A DNA stretch of 64,000 bases from Spinactinospora alkalitolerans (GTDB taxonomy: Bacteria; Actinomycetota; Actinomycetes; Streptosporangiales; Streptosporangiaceae): positions 620,001-684,000 of the forward strand of contig NZ_JACCCC010000001.1 of the NCBI RefSeq assembly GCF_013408795.1. The letters run 5' to 3'. Both the position numbers and the translations under genes were made by a program. Below the pieces are notes generated by a model, which saw nothing but the letters and a program-made list of their open reading frames with translations, ran no database searches and had not been told where the DNA came from. The first letter of the stretch is position 1. Each line of letters begins with the position of its first letter. This document shows, piece by piece, positions 7,969-15,767 of this stretch.

Positions 7969-9864
7969 GTGGCTCTCTCACGTCTTCGGCCGGCCCGGGG
8001 CGCCGCACTGACGGCGCTCGCCGTCTGCGCGGCGCTCGCCCCCGCCGCGAACGCCTCGGCCGAGCCCGTCCAGTCCGGCGCACCGCGCATCCACGACGTC
8101 CAGGGAACGACGCGGACCTCGCCCTACGCGGGCGAGACCGTCGCGGACCTGCCCGGCGTCGTCACGGCGGTCAACGCCTTCGGCTCGGCCCGCGGCTTCT
8201 GGTTCCAGGACCCCGAACCCGACCGCGACCCGCGCACCAGCGAGGCGCTGTTCGTGTTCACCGGCTCCCGGACCCCCGACGTGCGTCCGGGTGACGACGT
8301 CCGGGTCACCGGAACGGTCTCGGAGTACCGGCCGGGCGGCTCCGACAGCGGGAACCAGACGATCACCCAGCTCGCCGACGCCGAGTGGACGGTGCGCTCC
8401 TCCGGCAACGAGGTGCCGGCGGCCGTCGAGCTGGACGAGCGCAGCGTCCCGCGCACCCTCGCGCCCGGGCGGGGCGGTGACCTCTCCGACCGCACGCTCG
8501 CGCCGAAGAGGTACGCGCTGGACTTCTGGGCCGCACACGAGCACATGGTGCTCGCCGTGCACGACGCCCGCGTCGTCGGCGCGACCGACGACTACAACGC
8601 GCTGTGGGTGACCACCGAGCCGCGCCGCAACGCCGCCGAGCGCGGCGGGACCGTCTACGGCTCCTACCGCGACGCCAACACCGGCCGCCTCAAGGTCGAG
8701 TCGCTCATCCCCTTCTCCGAGCGCCCGTTCCCCGAGGCCGACGTGGGCGACGAGCTGGCCGGCCGCACCGAGGGCCCGCTGTACTACAGCCAGTACGGCG
8801 GCTACCTGCTGAAGGCCACCGAGCTGGGCCGGCACGTCGACAACGGACTGCGGCGCGAGACCACCGCCGAACAGCGGGACTGGGAGCTGTCGGTGGCCAC
8901 CTACAACGTCGAGAACCTCTCGCCGAGGAACGGCCAGGCCAAGTTCGACCGCCTTGCCGCGGGCATCGTCGACGACCTCCGCAGCCCCGACATCGTGAGC
9001 CTGGAGGAGATCCAGGACAGCAGCGGACCCGCCGACGACGGCACGACCGCCGCGGACGAGACGCTGGACCGGCTGGTCGCGGCCATCAAGGACGCCGGGG
9101 GGCCGGCCTACCAATGGCGCGAGATCGCGCCGCAGGACAAGGCCGACGGCGGACAGCCCGGCGGCAACATCCGCAACGCCTTCCTGTTCGACCCCGAACG
9201 CACCACGTTCGTCGACGCGCCCGGGGGCGACGCCACCACGCCCGTCGCGGTCACCGAGGACGCCGACGGCCGGGCGGCCCTCAGCGTCTCGCCGGGCCGC
9301 ATCGAGCCGCGCGACGAGGCCTGGACCGACAGCCGCAAGCCGCTGGTCGGCCAGTTCGAGTTCGAGGGCCGCGACGTCTTCGTGGTCACCAACCACTTCA
9401 ACTCCAAGGGCGGCGACGAGCCGCTGCACGGCGTGAACCAGCCCCCGCGGCGCTCCTCGGAGGAGCAGCGCCACGCCCAGGCGGAGCTGGTGCGCGCGTT
9501 CACCGACGAGCTCACCGCGGTGGACCGCGACGCCAACGTCCTGGTCGTCGGCGACCTCAACGACTTCTGGTTCTCCGAGACCCTGGAGACGCTGACCGGG
9601 CGCCGCGGCCTGCACAACCCCATGACCGAGCTGCCGCGCGACGAGCGCTACGGCTACGTCTACGACGGCAACGCCCAGTCCCTGGACCACATGCTGGTCG
9701 GCCGGGCGCTCGCCGACCGCGTCGACTACGACATCGTGCACGTCAACGCCGAGTTCCACGACCAGGTCAGCGACCACGACCCGCAGGTGGTCCGGTTCCG
9801 CCCGCTCAGCGGTGACAACCGCACCGACCGCCAGGAGGACAGGCGGTACCACCGCGGCCGGTGA
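7969..9864 (+). CDS. ExeM/NucH-family extracellular endonuclease
   Basis: This 631-aa secreted nuclease starts at GTG 7969 directly after GGAGGAGAGG. It has a Sec-type signal (ARGAALTALAVCAALAPAANASA), an OB-fold-like region (about 45-290; IHDVQG opens the family), and a C-terminal endonuclease/exonuclease/phosphatase domain. Motifs: VATYNVENLSPRNG, LEEIQDSSG (metal Glu), VVGDLNDFW (metal Asp/Asn) and VSDHDPQV (catalytic Asp-His). No LPXTG anchor or C-terminal membrane helix is visible, so it is probably released. Next to PhoD it suggests scavenging of phosphate from extracellular DNA, which is inference from adjacency. Confidence 0.88.
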   Translation: MALSRLRPARGAALTALAVCAALAPAANASAEPVQSGAPRIHDVQGTTRTSPYAGETVADLPGVVTAVNAFGSARGFWFQDPEPDRDPRTSEALFVFTGSRTPDVRPGDDVRVTGTVSEYRPGGSDSGNQTITQLADAEWTVRSSGNEVPAAVELDERSVPRTLAPGRGGDLSDRTLAPKRYALDFWAAHEHMVLAVHDARVVGATDDYNALWVTTEPRRNAAERGGTVYGSYRDANTGRLKVESLIPFSERPFPEADVGDELAGRTEGPLYYSQYGGYLLKATELGRHVDNGLRRETTAEQRDWELSVATYNVENLSPRNGQAKFDRLAAGIVDDLRSPDIVSLEEIQDSSGPADDGTTAADETLDRLVAAIKDAGGPAYQWREIAPQDKADGGQPGGNIRNAFLFDPERTTFVDAPGGDATTPVAVTEDADGRAALSVSPGRIEPRDEAWTDSRKPLVGQFEFEGRDVFVVTNHFNSKGGDEPLHGVNQPPRRSSEEQRHAQAELVRAFTDELTAVDRDANVLVVGDLNDFWFSETLETLTGRRGLHNPMTELPRDERYGYVYDGNAQSLDHMLVGRALADRVDYDIVHVNAEFHDQVSDHDPQVVRFRPLSGDNRTDRQEDRRYHRGR

Positions 9865-9881
9865 ACCGCACCGACCCGATG

Positions 9882-9949
9882 GTCCCCGGACGTCACACCG
9901 GACGAGGGAGCACACGTCCACCGCATCGGCCCGGTTGACGTCCGGGGCC
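9882..9949 (+). terminator. Hairpin after the nuclease gene
   Basis: CCCCGGACGTCA at about 9884 can pair with TGACGTCCGGGG ending at 9947, followed by CCTTCTTCGTGGTTCTCTTC, which is T-rich. The loop is long (about 40 bases) but may fold internally. It separates the nuclease gene from the convergent tatB. Confidence 0.5.
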
Positions 9950-9991
9950 TTCTTCGTGGTTCTCTTCAGGGATGCGCCGCTCCACCCCGGC

Positions 9992-10312
9992 TCAGGTCGC
10001 CTCGCTGTCGAAAGGGGGGCGGCGTCCGTTCAGGCGGGCCGCGGGGCGGGTCGAGTGCGAGGGGCTCTCCTCCTCCTCGTCCCAGAAGTGCTTCTGCACG
10101 AAGCGCTTGGGGTTGAGGTCCTGGACGTCGAAGTCCTTGAACTCCGGACCCAGCCCCTGCTGGATGTCGCTCTTGGCGCTGTCGGCCATCCGCCTGAGCT
10201 GCCGCAGCGCCCGGCCGGCCTGAGCCGCGGCCTTGGGCAACTGGTCCGGACCGAAGATCAGGAGCGCGAGCACGCCGAGGACGAGGAACTCGCCGGCTCC
10301 GATGTTGAACAT
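9992..10312 (-). CDS. tatB: Twin-arginine translocase subunit TatB
   Basis: This 106-aa protein has an N-terminal membrane helix (GAGEFLVLGVLALLIFGPDQLP) with the conserved FGP hinge, an amphipathic helix (KAAAQAGRALRQLRRMADSAKSDI) and an acidic soluble tail. A glutamate near the N-terminus of the helix marks TatB rather than TatA. Start: the ATG at 10312 sits five bases after AAGGAG, while a GTG two codons earlier overlaps that site. It would work with TatA and TatC, not present here, to export folded proteins such as the PhoD nearby. It is a solitary gene. Confidence 0.88.
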   Translation of the reverse strand: MFNIGAGEFLVLGVLALLIFGPDQLPKAAAQAGRALRQLRRMADSAKSDIQQGLGPEFKDFDVQDLNPKRFVQKHFWDEEEESPSHSTRPAARLNGRRPPFDSEAT

Positions 10313-10360
10313 GCGCACTCCTTCAGCGGCCCGTTGCGGTTCGCCCGACCAATTAGCAGG

Positions 10361-11221
10361 TTAACCGGTGCCGCCCGACTTGGGGACAACAGACCGGCCA
10401 CCAGTGATCGAATTCTCCCGGTACACCGCCTCACCTGCGGTGACGTTCCCCTCCGCGTGTTCGCCCTGTGGCGGGTGCCCGGCCGGGGCCTCCGCGGCGC
10501 GGCCGGGGCCCAGCACGAGCAGCGCCGCCAGGGCGCAGGCGATCCCCAGGAACCAGCCTCCGAGCGCCTCGCTGGCCCAGTGGTAGTCCAGCGCCGTCAT
10601 CATCACACCGACCGCCAGCACCGGTACCGCCGAGGCCCACAGCGCGCGCCGCAGCGCGATCCGGCCGGGGCGCAGTCCGTTGCCGCCGAACAGCAGACAG
10701 GCCAGCAGGGGATAGCTCAGAGCGGCGTTGGCCGCGTGCCCGGAGGGATAGGAGACGTAGCCCTCGAACGGCGCCGCGCCCAGCGTGAACGCCGCGACGG
10801 CCCAGTCGGCGACGTTGCCCAGTCCGGGCGAGACCACGTCGACGCCGGTGATGGGCGGGGTGCGGCCGACGGCCACCTTCAGCAGGGTGCCCAGGACCGC
10901 CAGCGACGCCAGCCCGACGACGGGGGCGAACAGCGGGCGAGGATCGCGCCGCCGCAGGCTCACCCAGGCGCCCAGGCCCAGCAGGAGCGGAACGGTCAGC
11001 CAGCGCTGGCCGAGTCTGGCCACTCCCACGCACAGCGCCAGCGCCGCGCCCGTCGGCTGATCGGGGTCCACGGCCTCGTGGATCGGCCGGTCCAGCGCGG
11101 TGATCGGACCCGCCGCGACGACCTGCCAGGTGACCGCGGCGAGCGCGGCGCAGACGACGACCGTCCACGCAGCGTGCACCCGCCATCGGCGCGCTCGGGA
11201 TGCGGCGGCATGAGAGGTCAC
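10361..11221 (-). CDS. PAP2-family membrane phosphatase
   Basis: This 286-aa type 2 phosphatidic acid phosphatase-like protein has about six membrane helices. The three-part active site is visible: KVAVGRTPP, SYPSGHA (catalytic His), and DYHWASEALGG, where the last His acts as nucleophile. Start GTG 11221 follows GAGGAGG at ten bases. Likely substrates are lipid phosphates such as phosphatidic acid or undecaprenyl diphosphate; the sequence does not decide which. The C-terminal ~45 residues are a polar tail. It lies downstream of the divergent ion channel. Confidence 0.82.
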   Translation of the reverse strand: MTSHAAASRARRWRVHAAWTVVVCAALAAVTWQVVAAGPITALDRPIHEAVDPDQPTGAALALCVGVARLGQRWLTVPLLLGLGAWVSLRRRDPRPLFAPVVGLASLAVLGTLLKVAVGRTPPITGVDVVSPGLGNVADWAVAAFTLGAAPFEGYVSYPSGHAANAALSYPLLACLLFGGNGLRPGRIALRRALWASAVPVLAVGVMMTALDYHWASEALGGWFLGIACALAALLVLGPGRAAEAPAGHPPQGEHAEGNVTAGEAVYRENSITGGRSVVPKSGGTG

Positions 11222-11411
11222 GACCCGGAGCCCTCCTCGCTCGACCGAACCGTTCCAGCCTAGGCGTTCGCCGCCGCGCAAACCCCCCGGCCGGAGGCGG
11301 CCGACGGACGCCGATATCCCGTGGGGCGGCTCCGATCGGGCCGGGGCGGGCACGTTACGGTGAGCTGGTTCGGGCCTGAAGACGGCCGAGCGACGCCTGC
11401 GGAGGAGCTCA

Positions 11412-12299
11412 GTGGGGGACGGGAGCGTGCGGGCCGGAGTGGCCCGGATCGTCGACGCGCAATGGTTCGGCAACATCGTCATCGCGGTGATCGTGCTCAA
11501 CGGCATATCACTGGGCATGGAGACCTACGAGGACGCGTTCGCGGGCATGACGGGGTACTTCCGCATGGCCGAACACGCCTTCGTGGCGTTCTTCGTCATC
11601 GAACTCGCGCTCAAGGTCTACGCCCGCGGCTGGACGTTCTTCCGCGACCCGTGGAACTGGTTCGACCTGATCGTGGTCGGGGTCGCGCTGATACCGGCCT
11701 CGGAGGGCTTCTCCGTCCTGCGGCTGCTGCGCATCCTGCGCCTGCTCCGGCTGATCAGCGTGATCCCGCACATGCGCGAGATCGTCTCGGCCCTGTTCCG
11801 CTCGGTGCCGGGCCTGGGAACCGTCATCGGGCTGCTGTTCGTGATCATGTACACCTCGGCCGTCCTCGGGGAGAAGCTGTTCGAGGACGTCTCGCCGGAG
11901 TACTTCGGCGATCTCGGGACCACGCTCTACACCCTGTTCATGCTGCTGACCACGGAGAACTGGCCCGACATCTCCGACAGCGTGACGGGCAGCCAGCCCA
12001 TGGCCTGGATCTTCTTCGTGGTCTACATCGTGGTCAGCGCCTTCATCGTGCTGAACCTGGTCATCGCCGTCATCATCACCTCGCTGGAGCAGGAGGTCAG
12101 CAAGGAGCGCTGGGCGGAGGACCAGGAACTGGAGCTGGAACAGCACAATGCGGTCATGGCGCAGCTCGGCACGCTCACCGAGCAGGTGGCGCGGCTGTCG
12201 GAGCAGGTGCGGGCCCTGGGCGGTTCCCCCGACGGCGAGCAGGACGGCCTCAGGGCCTCGGCCGGGCGGGGCGCCGCCGACCCCGCGGGGGAGCGCTGA
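11412..12299 (+). CDS. Single-domain voltage-gated cation channel
   Basis: This 295-aa six-helix channel belongs to the NaChBac/BacNav type, in which four subunits form the pore. S1 is near 18-39, S2 near 55-72 and S3 (NWFDLIVVGVALI) near 80-95. S4 has the charged repeat LRLLRILRLLRLIS with Arg every third residue. S5, pore helix and S6 (FFVVYIVVSAFIVLNLVIAVIITSLE) follow, then a C-terminal coiled coil (QLGTLTEQVARLSEQV). The selectivity-filter region reads LLTTENWPDI where NaChBac-type channels have TLESW, so the key Glu and Trp are kept but Asn replaces Ser and an Asp follows. GTG start after GGAGGAG. Ion preference (Na or Ca) is not settled by sequence. Confidence 0.88.
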   Translation: MGDGSVRAGVARIVDAQWFGNIVIAVIVLNGISLGMETYEDAFAGMTGYFRMAEHAFVAFFVIELALKVYARGWTFFRDPWNWFDLIVVGVALIPASEGFSVLRLLRILRLLRLISVIPHMREIVSALFRSVPGLGTVIGLLFVIMYTSAVLGEKLFEDVSPEYFGDLGTTLYTLFMLLTTENWPDISDSVTGSQPMAWIFFVVYIVVSAFIVLNLVIAVIITSLEQEVSKERWAEDQELELEQHNAVMAQLGTLTEQVARLSEQVRALGGSPDGEQDGLRASAGRGAADPAGER

Positions 12300-12444
12300 C
12301 CGGTGTTCGGCGGCCGGGTTCGTCCAGGGGCCGACCGTCGCAGTGCGCGTAGCGCCGGCGGCACAGCGGATCCGGAGCGTGGAAGGCCCGCCTCGCCCCG
12401 CGAACGCGGCGTCGGAATCGGCTGAGGCGGCCGGAGACGGAACA

Positions 12445-12473
12445 GCCCTTCGCCCGGGATGCGGGCGAAGGGC
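12445..12473 (-). terminator. Terminator of cspA
   Basis: GCCCTTCGCCCG and CGGGCGAAGGGC form a perfect 12-bp stem with a 5-base loop about 30 bases past the cspA stop. It can also act on the convergent channel gene, which ends about 150 bases away. Confidence 0.7.
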
Positions 12474-12504
12474 CGAGAAGCAAAACAGGCGAAGCTACGT
12501 TGCC

Positions 12505-12708
12505 TTAGAGGCCGCGCACATCCGACGCCTGGGGGCCCTTGGGGCCCTGCGTGATCTCGAACTCGACGTGCTGGTTCTCTTCCAGGTTCCGGAAGCCGGT
12601 ACCCGCGATCGCCGAGTAGTGAACGAACACGTCCGGGCCGCCGCCTTCAACGGCGATGAACCCGAAACCCTTCTCAGAGTTGAACCACTTCACGGTGCCC
12701 TGAGCCAT
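12505..12708 (-). CDS. cspA: Cold-shock protein CspA family
   Basis: This 67-aa single cold-shock domain carries both RNA-binding motifs: GFGFI (RNP1) and VFVHYSAI (RNP2). The start [17 protein letters not shown] is typical of actinobacterial Csp proteins. It binds single-stranded RNA and DNA and melts mRNA structure. ATG 12708 follows AAAGGGAG. A structured leader lies upstream and a clear hairpin terminator downstream, so it is its own transcript. Confidence 0.96.
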   Translation of the reverse strand: MAQGTVKWFNSEKGFGFIAVEGGGPDVFVHYSAIAGTGFRNLEENQHVEFEITQGPKGPQASDVRGL

Positions 12709-12991
12709 CTGCTCTCCCTTTGGGGACTACAACGAGACCGCACCCTGCTGGTCTCGGGTTGCTGAGCGCCCATCCCCGGGAGTTGCCACCCAAATGACCA
12801 GCGCCCACGTGAAGTTCCGCGAGGCGCCTCAGGCATCCATGGAAACTACAACCGCAACCAGTGCATGAGACTACCAGCCGGATCCACGGATTGCCGAGGC
12901 TTTCGAGCCGGGAAAATCTCTCCCGGAAAACCGGTTTCTCCGGCGCGTCCACCGGGATTTCCCCGCTGTTCGCGAACGGTTCGGCCGGACC
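12709..12991 (-). promoter_or_regulatory. cspA leader and promoter region
   Basis: This 283-base gap between pmt and cspA has no gene. Close to cspA, CGAGACC (12733-12739) and GGTCTCG (12750-12756) form a hairpin about 25 bases before the start codon, next to the ribosome-binding site. Such 5' structures are known in cold-shock mRNAs, but I see no strict match to a described cold-shock box. An AT-richer stretch around 12838-12870 probably holds the promoter. No terminator with a U-tract was seen for pmt. Confidence 0.4.
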
Positions 12992-14635
12992 TCACTCCGG
13001 CGTCGCGTTGCCGTAGATCCAGGTCCCGAACCACATGCGGTCGGCCCACTGGTCGTAGGGGATGACCTCGGCGCTCAGCACCGGGTACAGGTAGACGAAG
13101 TTGGCGATCACCAGCAGCATGACCACGCCGTAGACGACGCCGCCGACGATCCTGGCCCGTTGCGAGTACCGGGGATCGCCGGAGTCGCGGCCCATGACCA
13201 GACCCAGCGCCAGCACGATCGCCAGCACCAGGAAGGGCAGCATCGGCAGCGCGTAGAAGACGAACATGGTGCGCTCGGGGTAGGCGAACCACGGCAGCCA
13301 CCCGGCGGCCACGCCCAGCAGCACCGCGCCGGCCCGCCAGTCGCGGTAGGTCACCCACCAGCCGATCATCACCAGGCAGGCGAGGACGGACAGCCACCAC
13401 ACCACAGGGGAGCCGATGCTCAGGATCGCGCTGGAGCAGGCGCTCGCCCCGCAGGTGGTCTCGTCCCCGTTGTAGTAGAACGCCACGGGAGTGCGCATGA
13501 TGAGCCACTCCCACGGATGCGACGCGTAGTCGTGCGGGCTGGACAGGCCGTTGTGGAACGACAGCATCTCGGTGTGGTAGTACCACAGGCTGCGCAGGGG
13601 GTTGACCACGGCGAGCACAGGGTCGGGCAGCGCGGCCCACGCGCCGGTGGTGTGCTCCTCCCCCCACTGCCGCCCCCAGCCCAGCGAGCCGAACAGCCAG
13701 CCGCTCCAGGTGGCCAGGTAGGTGACGGCGGCGACGCCGACGGTCGCGAAGAACGCGGGGACGGCGTCGATGAAGAACCAGCGCCGACCCACGCGGTGCT
13801 GCCCGGCGGTGCGCCGGGCCCCGTAGTCCCAGGCGACCGTGAGCAGCCCGAACGCGGCGACGAAGAACAGGGCCGACCACTTGGTGCCGCACGCCAGCCC
13901 CAGGCACACCCCGGCGGCCAGCCGCCACCAGCGCACGCCGAGCCACCCGGCGGAGGCCGCCCGCCCCGACTCGGCGAGGTCGGCCAGGCGCGCCCGCGTC
14001 CGGTCGCGGTCGATGACCAGGCAGGCGAACCCGGCCAGGACCCACAGCGTCAGGAAGACGTCCACCATGGCGATGCGGCTCATGGTGAAGTGCAGGCCGT
14101 CCAGCGCCATGATCAGCCCGGCCGAGCAGCCGAGCAGGATCGAACGGGTCATCCGCAGCGCGACGCGCACCAGCAGCAGCACCGACAGCGCACCGAAGAC
14201 GGCGGCGCCGACGCGCCAGCCCGTCGGCGACATCGCGACGCCGAAGGGCATCAGCCCCCACAGGTAGTCGCCCGCCGCGATCATCCACTTGCCGAAGGGC
14301 GGGTGCACGATGAAGTCGCCGCCGCCGGTCCAGACGTCGCGGATGCCCTGGGCGAGCAGGGCGTCGGCGTTGTCGACGGTCTCGTGCTCCACGCCGAACG
14401 TCCGCAGCGCGAACGCGTCCTTGGCGTAGTAGGTCTCGTCGAAGTAGATCTGCGGCGGACTGCCGAGCCCGATGAACCGCAGCGCACCGGCGAACGCCGC
14501 CACGAGCAGCGCACCCAGCCAGCCCGCCCAGGCGGGCCGCGGCATCGGCGGCACCAGCCGCGAGCGGATCGACGGGCCGGCGGCCGGAGCCGGCCCCGTG
14601 TCGGCGGGAAGGGCTGTCGTGGTCATCGCCGCCAT
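12992..14635 (-). CDS. pmt: Protein O-mannosyltransferase (Pmt)
   Basis: This 547-aa GT39-family membrane enzyme moves mannose from polyprenyl-phosphate mannose to Ser/Thr of secreted proteins during export. The first loop carries the catalytic acidic pair in YFDETYYAKDAFALR. About ten or more membrane helices follow (for example GALLVAAFAGALRFIG, LLVRVALRMTRSILLGCSAG, ALPMLPFLVLAIVLALGLVMG). ATG 14635 and ATG 14626 are both possible; neither has a strong ribosome-binding site. The divergent neighbour is rsmI, an arrangement I associate with actinobacterial genomes. Along with the Sec and Tat components nearby, it fits glycosylation coupled to secretion. Confidence 0.88.
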   Translation of the reverse strand: MAAMTTTALPADTGPAPAAGPSIRSRLVPPMPRPAWAGWLGALLVAAFAGALRFIGLGSPPQIYFDETYYAKDAFALRTFGVEHETVDNADALLAQGIRDVWTGGGDFIVHPPFGKWMIAAGDYLWGLMPFGVAMSPTGWRVGAAVFGALSVLLLVRVALRMTRSILLGCSAGLIMALDGLHFTMSRIAMVDVFLTLWVLAGFACLVIDRDRTRARLADLAESGRAASAGWLGVRWWRLAAGVCLGLACGTKWSALFFVAAFGLLTVAWDYGARRTAGQHRVGRRWFFIDAVPAFFATVGVAAVTYLATWSGWLFGSLGWGRQWGEEHTTGAWAALPDPVLAVVNPLRSLWYYHTEMLSFHNGLSSPHDYASHPWEWLIMRTPVAFYYNGDETTCGASACSSAILSIGSPVVWWLSVLACLVMIGWWVTYRDWRAGAVLLGVAAGWLPWFAYPERTMFVFYALPMLPFLVLAIVLALGLVMGRDSGDPRYSQRARIVGGVVYGVVMLLVIANFVYLYPVLSAEVIPYDQWADRMWFGTWIYGNATPE

Positions 14636-14748
14636 ACTAGGTCGAGAGCAGGGGACTCGCCGGGCACTCGATCGGGGTGGGAACGCGCCGCCCGCGCTCG
14701 CCCGGCGTCGAACAAGGCTAACCGTAGCGTTACGAGAACGGGTGGAAT

Positions 14749-15609
14749 GTGACTGAGGCGGGGGCGGCGACCGAGGGCCCTGGAACGTTGATCCTGGCAG
14801 GACTGCCCATCGGGCACCGCGACGACACGCCGCCGCGGCTGCGCGCGGCGCTGGAGGAGTCCGGGATCATCGCGGCCGAGGACACCCGGAGGCTGCGCCA
14901 GTTCGCCGCTCGCCTGGGCGTGCGCCTGGGCGGCGAGCAGGGCGCCCGGATCGTCTCCTACTACGACGCCAACGAGCGCCGCCGGGCCGAGGAGCTGCTG
15001 ACCGACCTGCGGGCCGGCCGCGACGTGCTGGTGGTGACCGATGCGGGGATGCCGGGCGTGTCCGACCCCGGCTACCGGCTGGTGTCGGCGTGCGTCGAGG
15101 CCGGCGTCCCGATCACCGCCATCCCCGGGCCCTCGGCCGTCACCACCGCGCTGGTGCTGTCCGGACTGCCCACCGACCGGTTCTGCTTCGAGGGCTTCCC
15201 TCCGCGCAAGGGGCTGTCCACCCGGCTGGCCGAGCTCGCCGACGAACGCCGCACCATGGTGTTCTTCGAGGCCCCGCACCGGCTGGCGGCGACGCTGGCG
15301 GCCATGGCCGAGGCGTTCGGCGCCGACCGCCGCGGTGCCGCGTGCCGGGAGCTCACCAAGACCTACGAGGAGGTGCGCCGCGCCCCGCTGGGCGAACTCG
15401 CGCAGTGGGCGGCGGAGGGCGTGCGCGGCGAGATCACCCTCGTGGTCGCCGGAGCGAGCCGGACCGGCGCGAGCCGCGACCCCGGCGACCTCGCCGCGGC
15501 CGTCGCCGACCGCGAGGCCGCCGGGGTCGCCCGCAAGCAGGCCATCCAGGAGGTGGCCAAGCGGCTGGGCGTCCCCAAGCGCGAGGTCTACGACGCGGTG
15601 CACAAGTAG
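14749..15609 (+). CDS. rsmI: 16S rRNA (cytidine-2'-O)-methyltransferase RsmI
   Basis: This 286-aa tetrapyrrole-methylase-fold enzyme 2'-O-methylates C1402 of 16S rRNA using SAM. Family motifs: LILAGLPIGHRDD (N-terminal SAM loop), AAEDTRR, DAGMPGVSDPG, IPGPSAVTTAL, GFPPRKG and EAPHRL. GTG start at 14749. Length is normal. It reads away from pmt and toward secDF, from which two strong inverted repeats separate it. A similar C1402 N4 methylase (RsmH) would be elsewhere. Confidence 0.93.
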   Translation: MTEAGAATEGPGTLILAGLPIGHRDDTPPRLRAALEESGIIAAEDTRRLRQFAARLGVRLGGEQGARIVSYYDANERRRAEELLTDLRAGRDVLVVTDAGMPGVSDPGYRLVSACVEAGVPITAIPGPSAVTTALVLSGLPTDRFCFEGFPPRKGLSTRLAELADERRTMVFFEAPHRLAATLAAMAEAFGADRRGAACRELTKTYEEVRRAPLGELAQWAAEGVRGEITLVVAGASRTGASRDPGDLAAAVADREAAGVARKQAIQEVAKRLGVPKREVYDAVHK

Positions 15610-15618
15610 GGCGCCGAT

Positions 15619-15676
15619 CTTGACCGTGGGTTTTGACCTCGACCGTCGGGGGTCGAGGTCAAAACCCAAGGTCAAG
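15619..15676. repeat. 26-bp-arm inverted repeat after rsmI
   Basis: Arms 15619-15644 and 15651-15676 are complementary at 25 of 26 positions, with a 6-base loop. The arms start CTTGACC and contain GGGTTTTGACCTCGACC. It begins nine bases after the rsmI stop. The stem is far longer than an ordinary terminator needs and contains AT-rich runs unlike its surroundings, so it may be a dispersed repeat that also ends transcription. Confidence 0.75.
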
Positions 15677-15708
15677 AAGCGTCGGCGAGAAGAGGTGAGG
15701 CGGGAAGC

Positions 15709-15745
15709 GGCGCGCCCCCGGTGGGAGATCCACCGGGGGCGCGCC
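15709..15745 (-). terminator. Terminator of secDF
   Basis: A perfect 16-bp stem (GGCGCGCCCCCGGTGG with its complement) and 5-base loop GAGAT lies 22 bases beyond the secDF stop on the minus strand. GC hairpin without U-tract. Confidence 0.75.
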
Positions 15746-15767
15746 GATCCGCGGTCAGCGGGCGGGG

